Source: JBBRLG01 sp038231495 (lineage in GTDB: Bacteria > Planctomycetota > Planctomycetia > Gemmatales > Gemmataceae). Taken from it: a stretch of DNA of 5,216 bases. The translations under genes were made by a program, and so were the position numbers. The notes under the pieces are model-generated. The model was given only the letters and a program-made list of their open reading frames with translations. It did not search any database and was not told the DNA's origin. Of the stretch, positions 1-5,205 are shown one piece after another. The stretch is taken from NCBI GenBank assembly GCA_038231495.1, contig JBBRLG010000527.1, positions 1 through 5,216 on the forward strand, given 5' to 3'. Position 1 is the stretch's first letter; every line of letters starts with the position of its first letter.

Positions 1-42
1 CAATTCGGCCACGGGAGGAGCAGCGGTTTTCTTGAAGGCCAT
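1..42 (-). CDS. N-terminus of an unidentified protein (partial)
   Basis: Read on the minus strand, an ATG at 42-40 opens a frame that runs unbroken to the window edge and encodes MAFKKTAAPPVAEL. An AGGAG ribosome-binding site (plus-strand 49-53) lies 6 nt before the ATG, which is good spacing. The gene continues beyond the window. It has the same direction as the phosphoesterase gene and starts 132 nt after that gene's stop codon. Fourteen residues do not allow a family to be named. The Lys/Ala/Pro-rich start shows no signal peptide so far. The reading frame and RBS are seen directly; that it is a real gene is inferred from them. Confidence 0.6.
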   Translation of the reverse strand, partial: MAFKKTAAPPVAEL

Positions 43-95
43 CCTTAGCTCCTGAAAAGACTTGCGACGAAGCGAGTAAACGAACTTCTCAACTC

Positions 96-125
96 AGTCT
101 ACCATCCGACCAGCTCGCCTTGCAA
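96..125 (-). promoter_or_regulatory. Candidate promoter for the left-edge gene
   Basis: On the minus strand, TTGCAA (120-125) resembles a -35 box and TAGACT (96-101) a -10 box, separated by 18 nt. Transcription would start near position 90 and give a leader of roughly 48 nt before the ATG at 42. The match is partial (four of six bases at each box), so this may be chance. If real, the left-edge gene can be transcribed independently of the phosphoesterase gene. Confidence 0.25.
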
Positions 126-144
126 ACCCTGTCGTACACCCATG

Positions 145-172
145 CCCCGGCGGCAAGCAGGGCAAGCCGGGG
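145..172 (-). terminator. Hairpin just after the phosphoesterase stop
   Basis: CCCCGGC (145-151) and GCCGGGG (166-172) form a perfect 7-bp GC stem around a 14-nt loop. In the minus-strand transcript the stem begins two nucleotides after the TAG stop at 177-175. No U-run follows, so it is not a classical intrinsic terminator. It could act as an mRNA 3'-end stabiliser or a U-less terminator. The loop contains GGCAAG twice. Confidence 0.3.
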
Positions 173-174
173 GG

Positions 175-1449
175 CTAAGTGCCAATGTCCGGGTAGCCGA
201 ACTCCCGACGGACAAGGTTGACCGAGGCGGGGGTTTGCAAAACCGCTCGCGGCGTCGCGCCGGAGGCGTCCCGGCAGACGAAATAATACTCCTCCACGCG
301 CCGGCCCAGGGGGTCCGCGTATACCAGCAAGAAGGGGAAGACCTCGACCTGCGCTTCCTTGCCGGCCGGTGCCACCAGCGTCGTGGTCCAGGTGCCGAGG
401 TTGTAATAAACGTCGGGCACGGCGGCCGGGACGTGCGTGTGGCCCTGCACCATCAGCCAGTCGCGGTACGGCCCCTTGCGCCGCTGTTGCGCTCCCTTGT
501 ACGCCGCCGAGTCGTCCGCCGCCCCCAGGTACTTCAACCGGGCGATCAGTGCGACCAGGGCAGCCACGTCCGAATACTTGGCACGACGCTGCAAGAAGTC
601 CTTGGCGGCGGCATTGCTCCAGGGCCGCAGATTGTCCAGGCCGGACATCAGGTACTTGACCTCGCCGTCCTTGGCCACGCCGGCGTGAACCTCGAACGCC
701 GAGCCGCCTTCGATTACGACGCGCGATCCCTTGTTAAGCGTGCCCGGCGGCCAGTTTTCCTTGTCCCAGAAGTCGCCGTGCTCGGCCAGGGTGTGCAAGG
801 CAGGGTTGACGTAATACTCGCCGGCCTGCCAGGGTCCGGTGGGGACGGCGTAGTCGTGGTTGCCCCGCAGCCAGTACACCGCCGCCCGCTCGCGCACCGC
901 GGCCAGTCCGCGGAAGAACGGGGCGTGCAAGCCGGAGACGTAGGTGCCGCCGCGGCCCTTGAGTTCGAGGAAGTTAATCACGTCGCCGTTGAGAACCACG
1001 TCGAGCCGCGCGCCGGCAGCCGCCCGGCGGGCGACCTGTTGAAAGGCAAACGTCAGTACGGACAGGAACAGGCGGGCACGCGATTGACCGGGGGGGAAGA
1101 AACCCGCGTACAGGCCGCCGAAATCTTCGTCGGGGTGCAGGTGGGCCTCCAGGAAATCATCGCCGCCCGCGCAGCCGTCGCCGATGTGAAAATCGCTGAC
1201 GAAGAGTGCCGCCGTCCCCTGGCCTTCCAGCCGCCCGCGGCCCGCGGCGACCGGGTCGTCGTCAGGCTGCGCGCGCCGGTCGGCCACCTCGGCGTCCCAC
1301 TTTTCCGGGTCGAAGTACCGGCGCTCGAAATCGCGACTGTCGCCGCCGGGCGGGGCCAGCAAGTCGGGGTCCGGTTCAGGGAGAGGAACCCCTTGGTCCG
1401 CCGCAGCGGAGCCGTCCTGTTCTGCCGCCTTACCGGATTGATCTGCCAT
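175..1449 (-). CDS. Calcineurin-like metallophosphoesterase
   Basis: Predicted 424-residue dinuclear-metal phosphoesterase that would hydrolyse a phosphomonoester or phosphodiester; the substrate cannot be read from sequence. The metal-site motifs occur in the canonical order: D86-x-H88 in VSDFHIGDG, G155-D156 in LNGDVINF, GNHD at 196-199, a probable ligand H224 in EHGDFWDKEN (H255 in FEVHAG is another candidate), and GHTH at 336-339. This order is typical of the Metallophos superfamily, which includes LpxH-like enzymes. The first 78 residues are acidic and Pro/Ala-rich and precede the fold, making the protein longer than usual for single-domain members (about 240-300). No signal peptide or membrane segment is seen, so it is probably cytoplasmic. 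The frame is open up to an ATG at 1629, but the start at 1449 is preferred: it has an AGGA site 8 nt upstream, and the extra upstream residues would be encoded by an inverted repeat. The fold is well supported; the substrate is unknown. Confidence 0.9.
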   Translation of the reverse strand: MADQSGKAAEQDGSAAADQGVPLPEPDPDLLAPPGGDSRDFERRYFDPEKWDAEVADRRAQPDDDPVAAGRGRLEGQGTAALFVSDFHIGDGCAGGDDFLEAHLHPDEDFGGLYAGFFPPGQSRARLFLSVLTFAFQQVARRAAAGARLDVVLNGDVINFLELKGRGGTYVSGLHAPFFRGLAAVRERAAVYWLRGNHDYAVPTGPWQAGEYYVNPALHTLAEHGDFWDKENWPPGTLNKGSRVVIEGGSAFEVHAGVAKDGEVKYLMSGLDNLRPWSNAAAKDFLQRRAKYSDVAALVALIARLKYLGAADDSAAYKGAQQRRKGPYRDWLMVQGHTHVPAAVPDVYYNLGTWTTTLVAPAGKEAQVEVFPFLLVYADPLGRRVEEYYFVCRDASGATPRAVLQTPASVNLVRREFGYPDIGT

Positions 1450-1457
1450 GACCGCCG

Positions 1458-1461
1458 TCCT
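1458..1461 (-). promoter_or_regulatory. Ribosome-binding site of the phosphoesterase gene
   Basis: On the minus strand, AGGA lies 8 nt before the ATG at 1449-1447. This decides the start against the more distant in-frame ATG at 1629, which has no comparable site and lies within the long inverted repeat. Confidence 0.55.
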
Positions 1462-1501
1462 GTATTTTCCGTACGCTAAAGCCAACTCTGCTCCGACCGA
1501 G

Positions 1502-1522
1502 GCGCGGCTTGGCGTGCCGCGC
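1502..1522 (-). other. GC hairpin at the predicted 5' end of the phosphoesterase mRNA
   Basis: GCGCGGC (1502-1508) and GCCGCGC (1516-1522) form a perfect 7-bp stem with a 7-nt loop. If the -10 box at 1530-1535 is used, transcription would begin near 1523, so the hairpin would sit almost exactly at the transcript's 5' end. Such a structure can protect an mRNA from decay. The stem is seen directly; the role is inferred. Confidence 0.35.
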
Positions 1523-1529
1523 ACAGAGT

Positions 1530-1538
1530 ATTGTAGCA
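1530..1538 (-). promoter_or_regulatory. Extended -10 promoter for the phosphoesterase gene
   Basis: Minus-strand TGCTACAAT matches the extended -10 form TGnTATAAT with one mismatch. No good -35 hexamer is visible 16-18 nt further upstream, which is tolerated in extended -10 promoters. It would give a leader of about 74 nt before the ATG at 1449. Confidence 0.35.
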
Positions 1539-1572
1539 AGGCCGCTAACCCTTTGACCGGGCGAGCCGGGGG

Positions 1573-1658
1573 CGAGGCGAGCGGGGGACGATAGTCCCCC
1601 GTGTGCGACCAATATCCGGAAACTCCCACGAGGGGCTATTCGTCCTCCGCTCGCCTCG
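1573..1658. repeat. Nested inverted repeat, REPIN/BIME-like
   Basis: CGAGGCGAGCGGGGGACGA (1573-1591) is matched by its reverse complement at 1640-1658 with one mismatch, itself a G-T wobble. After one bulged T (1639), pairing continues between 1592-1603 and 1627-1638 with two wobble-type mismatches, leaving a loop of about 23 nt. The left arm also folds alone: CGGGGGAC (1582-1589), GATA loop, GTCCCCCG (1594-1601), a perfect 8-bp hairpin. The right arm contains a degenerate version of that small hairpin. The element is therefore two inverted copies of a roughly 31-nt hairpin sequence, the layout of REP doublets (REPIN/BIME). It lies between two divergent genes. No transposase is present in the window. 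The structure is certain from the sequence; the REPIN assignment is an inference. Confidence 0.6.
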
Positions 1659-1679
1659 GGTCTCGTACTTACCTAGCAG

Positions 1680-1694
1680 TCGCATAAATTGCGA
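1680..1694. promoter_or_regulatory. Small palindrome in front of the hydrolase gene
   Basis: TCGCA (1680-1684) and TGCGA (1690-1694) are perfect inverted arms around the AT-rich centre TAAAT. The element overlaps GATAAT (1693-1698), a five-of-six match to a -10 box, and ends six nt before the ribosome-binding site. It could be an operator or a short hairpin. GATAAT itself lies so close to the ribosome-binding site that transcription from it would exclude that site, so it is unlikely to be the working -10 box. Confidence 0.25.
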
Positions 1695-1699
1695 TAATT

Positions 1700-1705
1700 G
1701 AGGAA
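1700..1705 (+). promoter_or_regulatory. Ribosome-binding site of the hydrolase gene
   Basis: GAGGAA lies 6-7 nt before a GTG at 1712. It favours this GTG over the in-frame ATG at 1727, which has no purine-rich site at proper spacing. Confidence 0.55.
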
Positions 1706-1711
1706 GATTTT

Positions 1712-2509
1712 GTGGACAACAGCCCGATGCAGCTGAAAAGTGTTTGGACGACGATAAACGGCCTCGCGATGCACGCGCGTGTCTCCACAGCAAGTGCTTC
1801 GGCCCCGGCAATGCCGATCGTCCTCGTCCACGGGTTGGGCGTTTCCGGCCGCTACCTTCTACCTACGGCCGAACGCCTCGCGCCGTTCCATCCGGTCTAT
1901 GTGCCCGACCTGCCCGGTTTCGGCAAAAGTGCCTGGCCGCCGCGCACCCTCAACATTCCGCAATTGGCCGACGCTCTGGCCGCGTGGATGCAACAATCGC
2001 AACTGTCCGGCACCTGCTTGCTGGGCAATTCGCTAGGCTGTCAATTCATCGTCGATCTGGCGCTGCGCTACCCGAACCTGATTGCGCGGGCGGTCCTTGT
2101 CGGCCCGACCCTGGACCCGCAGGCGCGCTCCGTGCTAGGGCAGATCGGCCGCGGCGTACTCGACCTGTTCGGCGAACCGCCCGCCTTCTGGCCGCTGCTC
2201 ACCTGGGATTATTTGCGTGCCGGCCCGATCCGCACGATCATCACCCTGCATTACGCAGTGCAAGACCCCGTGGCGGAAAAGCTTTGCCAGGTACGGGTGC
2301 CGACCCTGGTGGTGCGCGGCAGCCGCGACCCGATCGCGCCGCAGCGCTGGGTCGAGGAAATGGTGCGGCGCTTGCCGGATGGACAACTCTTGACATTGCC
2401 GGGAGCGACGCACGTGGCGAACTACACCGCGCCCGACCGGCTGGCGACGGCGGTGCGCGCGTTCCTGAAGTCTGGGAACACGCCAAACAGCCTTTCGTTC
2501 TCCCACTAA
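1712..2509 (+). CDS. Alpha/beta-fold hydrolase
   Basis: Predicted 265-residue serine hydrolase of the alpha/beta-hydrolase superfamily, near the usual length. Visible elements in order: the strand and oxyanion loop VLVHGLG (H40-G41), the PDLPGFGKS segment (65-73) common in esterase and MhpC-like members, the nucleophile elbow GNSLG with S107, a variable lid region at about 135-185, the acid residue D206 in GSRDPIAP, and the catalytic histidine H234 in GATHVANY. The triad S107-D206-H234 is complete, so the enzyme is probably active on an ester, thioester or C-C bond; the exact substrate is not readable. There is no signal peptide or membrane segment, so it is probably cytoplasmic. The start is GTG, chosen from the ribosome-binding site upstream. 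It diverges from the phosphoesterase gene and its stop codon overlaps the stop of the convergent lipoprotein gene by 4 nt. Confidence 0.92.
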   Translation: MDNSPMQLKSVWTTINGLAMHARVSTASASAPAMPIVLVHGLGVSGRYLLPTAERLAPFHPVYVPDLPGFGKSAWPPRTLNIPQLADALAAWMQQSQLSGTCLLGNSLGCQFIVDLALRYPNLIARAVLVGPTLDPQARSVLGQIGRGVLDLFGEPPAFWPLLTWDYLRAGPIRTIITLHYAVQDPVAEKLCQVRVPTLVVRGSRDPIAPQRWVEEMVRRLPDGQLLTLPGATHVANYTAPDRLATAVRAFLKSGNTPNSLSFSH

Positions 2510-3966
2510 TTCGGCAGCAACCCCAGGCTCAGCAGGTAATCGGCCAAATGCGCTGCCGGGTTGGTCGCGTCCAGTTCCGTCCACACCACCGCCACGGCGT
2601 GCAGCGCCGCGGCCGGGTCGGCCGTGCCGAGCAGCACCTCTTGCAGCGCCTTCACCAGCACTTTGCGGTGGGCTTCCTGGTCCGGCGTCCGCAGGCGCAG
2701 CGCGGGGTTGCGAAGGTCCGGGTGCAACAGCGTTTGCCGCAGGGCGTCGCGCAGGGCCGCCGTCCGCTCCGGGTCGAGGTCGTACGCCGAACTCCACGAC
2801 CGGGTATCGTCCAGCTGCGTCAATCGGATCGGCCCGGCCCCCCAGCGCGCCGGCTCGATCGCGATTTGCCGGCTGATCTCGCGGCCGCACAGGTCCGCCG
2901 CCAGCGCGAACGCGGCCTCCGGTGCCGAGGCCTTGTGGGGCACCACGCTCAGGTAGTCGCCCGCACCCAGGTACGACATGCGGTTCGGTTCGCCCCCCGG
3001 CTTCTCCTTGCCGGTCGTGAAATCGAAGCGGACGCCCCCGCCCGGCATTCGACACACGCCGAACTTGTCGCGCAGGTCGCCCCGCTGGAACGACACGACC
3101 TGGGCCGCGTCGGTCAGGCACAGCACCGCCCGCCCGGCCCGGAACTCCGCCGCGGGGTCGGCACTCGTACCGACGGGCCGGCATGGCCGCAGCCGGTCGC
3201 GCATTAGCTTCAGGGCGTACACGAAGCCGGCGGCATCGATGCGCGGTTTGCCCGTTTTGAGGTCGTAATGGAAGGAATAGATCTCTTCGCGCGGTTCGAC
3301 TTCCAGGTCGGTCCCCTCCAGGATCGCACGCTTGGCGTAACAGGCCGCGATGGTGTAGAACTCGCGTTCCAGGGCGTCGTCGTCCGTCGGCAGCGGCGGC
3401 AGGCTTGGGCCGGCTTTACCGCTGGGGCCGTGCGCCTGGAAGTATTCGGACAGGTCGGCAAACTGCTCCCACGTTTGCGGCGGCTGCTTGTGGGCCTCCT
3501 GCAAACGGTCGGTGCGGTAGCAGCACACCGGTGCCTCGCCCAGGAGCGGAAAGCCGTAGCGCTTCAGGTTCCACATCACCAGCTGTTCGCGGTAGAGCGG
3601 CAACAAGTCCATCCAGGTGGCGTTGCGGTCGCCCGTGACAGCGTCGGGCAGCGGCCGTAGCAAGTCGGCCTTGGCCAGGCGCGGCAAGTCGGCGGCCCGG
3701 ACCACCCAGAGGTCGGCGTCCGCGGGCGGCTCGGCGGCGGGGTCGTAGGCGATTGTCCGCACCTGCCCGTCTTGCTGGCTCGACCAGTTGCGCGAGTAGG
3801 CTTCGACCAGGTCGCGGGTCTTTTGGTCCGGACAGGCGACGAGCAAGTGGACGCCCTGATGGGCCGGCGGCGGCCGGGTGACGACGGCGGAACCGGAAGG
3901 GCAACCGGCCAACCCCGTCAGCAGGAAACCGAAAAACACACCTACCGTCGCTCTTTTGTGTTGCAT
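2506..3966 (-). CDS. Solute-binding-protein-like lipoprotein (family 1 type)
   Basis: Predicted 486-residue exported lipoprotein. The N-terminus has a basic stretch (MQHKR), a hydrophobic core (about 8-19) and the lipobox L19-A20-G21-C22, so C22 would be lipidated and the rest lie outside the cytoplasmic membrane. The body resembles extracellular solute-binding proteins of ABC importers (SBP_bac_1 type): a first lobe beginning GVHLLVACP (38-46), the segment YGFPLLGEAPVCCYRTDRL (137-155) followed by PPQTWEQF (162-169), which parallels the family's P-x-TW-x-EF hinge region, and FRAGRAVLCL (275-284), which parallels the family's F-x-x-GKAAM segment. The ligand, often a sugar in this family, cannot be predicted. 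The frame is open to an ATG at 4083, but the start at 3966 gives a proper signal peptide and has an AGGAAAG site 8 nt upstream. No permease or ATPase gene lies nearby, so it may not serve a transporter. Confidence 0.8.
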   Translation of the reverse strand: MQHKRATVGVFFGFLLTGLAGCPSGSAVVTRPPPAHQGVHLLVACPDQKTRDLVEAYSRNWSSQQDGQVRTIAYDPAAEPPADADLWVVRAADLPRLAKADLLRPLPDAVTGDRNATWMDLLPLYREQLVMWNLKRYGFPLLGEAPVCCYRTDRLQEAHKQPPQTWEQFADLSEYFQAHGPSGKAGPSLPPLPTDDDALEREFYTIAACYAKRAILEGTDLEVEPREEIYSFHYDLKTGKPRIDAAGFVYALKLMRDRLRPCRPVGTSADPAAEFRAGRAVLCLTDAAQVVSFQRGDLRDKFGVCRMPGGGVRFDFTTGKEKPGGEPNRMSYLGAGDYLSVVPHKASAPEAAFALAADLCGREISRQIAIEPARWGAGPIRLTQLDDTRSWSSAYDLDPERTAALRDALRQTLLHPDLRNPALRLRTPDQEAHRKVLVKALQEVLLGTADPAAALHAVAVVWTELDATNPAAHLADYLLSLGLLPN

Positions 3967-3974
3967 GGACGCAT

Positions 3975-3981
3975 CTTTCCT
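3975..3981 (-). promoter_or_regulatory. Ribosome-binding site of the lipoprotein gene
   Basis: On the minus strand AGGAAAG ends 8 nt before the ATG at 3966-3964. Together with the signal peptide that begins there, it fixes the start 39 codons inside the longest open frame. Confidence 0.55.
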
Positions 3982-4020
3982 GCATACAATTACTTGACGC
4001 TCTCCCTCTCCAGCCATTCT

Positions 4021-4058
4021 ACACCGCCGCCCCCTTCGCGGGGATGGGCACGCGGTGT
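4021..4058. repeat. Inverted repeat next to the lipoprotein -10 box
   Basis: ACACCGC (4021-4027) and GCGGTGT (4052-4058) are perfect 7-nt inverted arms, and a smaller CCCC/GGGG stem (4031-4034 with 4040-4043) can form in between. The left arm abuts the candidate minus-strand -10 box TAGAAT (4016-4021), so the repeat would span the -35 region. An operator or a structured DNA element is possible; neither is shown. Confidence 0.35.
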
Positions 4059-4241
4059 GGTTCGGGTGGGGAAAGACGCCCACCGGTCGGGTGCAACGGT
4101 TGCGTTGCCGGCCGCAGTCGTTTCGCCCCGCGCTCGCCTTGGGAACGCTGTCAACCTTGCGTGTAGGACGCGCACCCGTGCAAGCCGGAAGTTGGACGCT
4201 GTCCCTTCCTCTCCGTCTCTCTCAGGTAGGACCGAATCAGG

Positions 4242-4310
4242 ATGATTGCCGGGCGCGAAGAAAACAGAGCTTCGCACCCGGTTCACAGGGAGTCTAACAG
4301 GGGTCAGTGA
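4242..4310 (+). other. Possible 22-codon leader reading frame
   Basis: An ATG at 4242 opens a frame of 22 codons (MIAGREENRASHPVHRESNRGQ) ending in TGA at 4308-4310. This stop overlaps the GAGG ribosome-binding site of the FHA gene. An AGGA lies 10 nt before the ATG, slightly far but usable. The frame covers the whole leader hairpin at 4248-4282, so ribosomes reading it would open the hairpin. It may be a chance frame; no known leader peptide is recognised. Confidence 0.15.
4248..4282 (+). promoter_or_regulatory. Leader hairpin upstream of the FHA gene
   Basis: CCGGGCGCGAAG (4249-4260) pairs with CTTCGCACCCGG (4270-4281) in 11 of 12 positions, with a single C-A mismatch and a 9-nt A-rich loop; a G-U pair can extend it outward. 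It ends 37 nt before the FHA start codon and has no T-run after it, so it is not an ordinary terminator. A regulatory or mRNA-protecting role is plausible, but no known riboswitch class is recognised. Confidence 0.4.
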
Positions 4311-4319
4311 GGTCGTCTC

Positions 4320-5030
4320 ATGAAGTTGAGTTTGGAAGTCTTGACCGAGGGCAAACAGAAGGGCAAGGTCCTTCCGATCACCCTCCCGCAATTCCTGGTA
4401 GGCCGGGACCCGCAATGCCACCTACGGCCGGCCAGCCCGCTTATCAGTAAGCGGCACTGTGCCGTCCTGCAGCGTGACGGCAAAGTGTTCGTCCGCGATT
4501 TCGACAGCACCAACGGCACCTTCGTTAACGAACTGCCAGTCAAGGGCGAGGTCGAATTGAAAAATAAGGACCGCCTTAAAATCGGTCCAATCGCCTTCAT
4601 CGTTCAGATCGACGCCGCCGCGGTGGATCGGCCGCCGCCGCCGCCGCCGACCAAGAGCGATGCGGCCAAGCAGCCCACCAAGGCCCAGGATTCGACCAAA
4701 ATCCCCGAAAAGGGGGCCAAGGGTGCGGCGCCTGCGAAGAAGGAACCGGCCAAGCCGGCGGCCAAGGCACCGGTCTCCGACGCCGGCAGCGACGACGACA
4801 TGGCGGCAATGCTGATGTCGTTGCAAGACGACGAGGAAGGCATGACGCCGTACATGCCGGAGGGCAGCACGGTCTTCGATTTGCCTTTACCGCCGGGGCC
4901 GGGCGGCGAAGGCGCGAAGTCCAAGAGTGACGCCGACAAGGAAAAAGAAAAGTCCAAGCAGCACCAGGGCAACACGTCGTCCGCGGCGAAGTCGATCCTG
5001 GAAAAAATGATGCGCCGACCGCGCGGCTGA
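4320..5030 (+). CDS. FHA-domain protein with disordered charged tail
   Basis: Predicted 236-residue protein. Residues 1 to about 97 form a forkhead-associated domain, a module that binds phosphothreonine peptides. The signature residues are present in order: GRD (28-30), S43-K-R-H46, and STNGT (63-67) followed by FVNE, so phosphopeptide binding is likely intact. After the domain come six prolines (105-110), a Lys/Ala/Pro-rich linker (about 111-151), an acidic stretch with a Met-rich centre (DDDMAAMLMSLQDDEE, 158-173), a Pro/Gly/Lys low-complexity part, and a short basic, probably helical end, SAAKSILEKMMRRPRG (221-236). There is no signal peptide or membrane segment, so it is probably a cytoplasmic adaptor in Ser/Thr kinase signalling; no kinase or phosphatase gene is adjacent. 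The ATG at 4320 has GAGG (4309-4312) 7 nt upstream. The domain call is firm; the partner is unknown. Confidence 0.92.
   Translation: MKLSLEVLTEGKQKGKVLPITLPQFLVGRDPQCHLRPASPLISKRHCAVLQRDGKVFVRDFDSTNGTFVNELPVKGEVELKNKDRLKIGPIAFIVQIDAAAVDRPPPPPPTKSDAAKQPTKAQDSTKIPEKGAKGAAPAKKEPAKPAAKAPVSDAGSDDDMAAMLMSLQDDEEGMTPYMPEGSTVFDLPLPPGPGGEGAKSKSDADKEKEKSKQHQGNTSSAAKSILEKMMRRPRG
4632..4649 (+). repeat. CCG triplet repeat (six units)
   Basis: Six CCG codons in a row encode the six-proline stretch right after the FHA domain. A run of identical codons is prone to slippage, so the proline number may vary between strains. Downstream in the same linker GGCCAAG occurs four times (4664, 4715, 4748, 4760), showing a low-complexity origin. 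Confidence 0.8.
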
Positions 5031-5097
5031 GCGGTTCGCCAAGCAAGGTTCGCGTCCCCTGGTTCGGGATCAAGGGAGGTGTTTTTCCCTTTGGAGT

Positions 5098-5122
5098 GCG
5101 GCGGCGCGACGCCGCTTTCTTT
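5098..5122 (+). terminator. Intrinsic terminator of the FHA gene
   Basis: GCGGCG (5101-5106, or alternatively 5098-5103) pairs with CGCCGC (5110-5115) and is followed at once by TTTCTTT (5116-5122). The layout is that of a Rho-independent terminator about 70 nt after the FHA stop codon. A weaker stem AAGGGA/TCCCTT (5072-5077 with 5086-5091) precedes it. Confidence 0.55.
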
Positions 5123-5163
5123 AATTCTGTGTCGGGGCCGGCTGTCTCGCCAAAGAGAGAAAT

Positions 5164-5199
5164 CGGCGGTGTGCCGCCGCCCGCCCATGAGCGGCGGGC
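5164..5199 (+). other. Tandem/alternative GC hairpins before the next gene
   Basis: CGGCGG (5164-5169) pairs perfectly with CCGCCG (5174-5179) around TGTG. GCCCGCC (5179-5185) pairs perfectly with GGCGGGC (5193-5199) around a 7-nt loop. A third pairing, CCGCCGC (5174-5180) with GCGGCGG (5191-5197), would exclude the first hairpin. No T-run follows. They lie directly before a strong ribosome-binding site, so they would belong to the leader of the gene beyond the window, or to an upstream transcript's 3' end. Confidence 0.4.
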
Positions 5200-5205
5200 C
5201 CAGCC

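Larger units (their letters stand above)
3967..4319. other. Divergent intergenic region, 353 bp
   Basis: The spacer lies between the lipoprotein gene (minus) and the FHA gene (plus) and should contain both promoters. No convincing conventional gene is seen; the open frames crossing it are of arbitrary composition. It holds a minus-strand TAGAAT (4016-4021), a five-of-six match to a -10 box that would give the lipoprotein mRNA a leader of about 43 nt, though with no good -35. It also holds hairpins at 4021-4058, 4065-4084 (GGTGGG/CCCACC, 8-nt loop) and 4248-4282, and GCAAC followed by two GTTGC copies at 4093-4108. No plus-strand promoter with both boxes was recognised. Confidence 0.5.

Noticed and set aside
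142..1479. A 445-codon plus-strand open frame opposite the phosphoesterase gene
   Set aside because: It is a high-GC shadow: the opposite strand encodes all metallophosphoesterase motifs in order, whereas this translation shows no recognisable domain and has no ribosome-binding site.
1553..1558. TTGACC as a plus-strand -35 box
   Set aside because: No -10-like hexamer occurs 16-18 nt downstream, where the sequence is GC-rich and part of the inverted repeat.
1450..1629. Longer phosphoesterase start at 1629
   Set aside because: The extra 60 residues would be encoded within the inverted repeat and predicted promoter, and the ATG at 1449 has the better ribosome-binding site.
2135..3184. A 349-codon minus-strand frame overlapping the lipoprotein and hydrolase genes
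   Set aside because: The Gly/Arg/Pro-rich translation lacks domains; it is the alternate frame of the lipoprotein gene continued into the antisense of the hydrolase.
1744..3207. A 487-codon plus-strand open frame covering the hydrolase and the antisense of the lipoprotein gene
   Set aside because: Its translation is Arg/Pro/Ala-rich without motifs, and it overlaps two well-supported genes in other frames. It reflects codon composition at high GC.
3967..4083. Longer lipoprotein start at 4083
   Set aside because: It would bury the signal peptide and lipobox 39 residues inside the protein and would translate through the inverted repeat and candidate -10 box.
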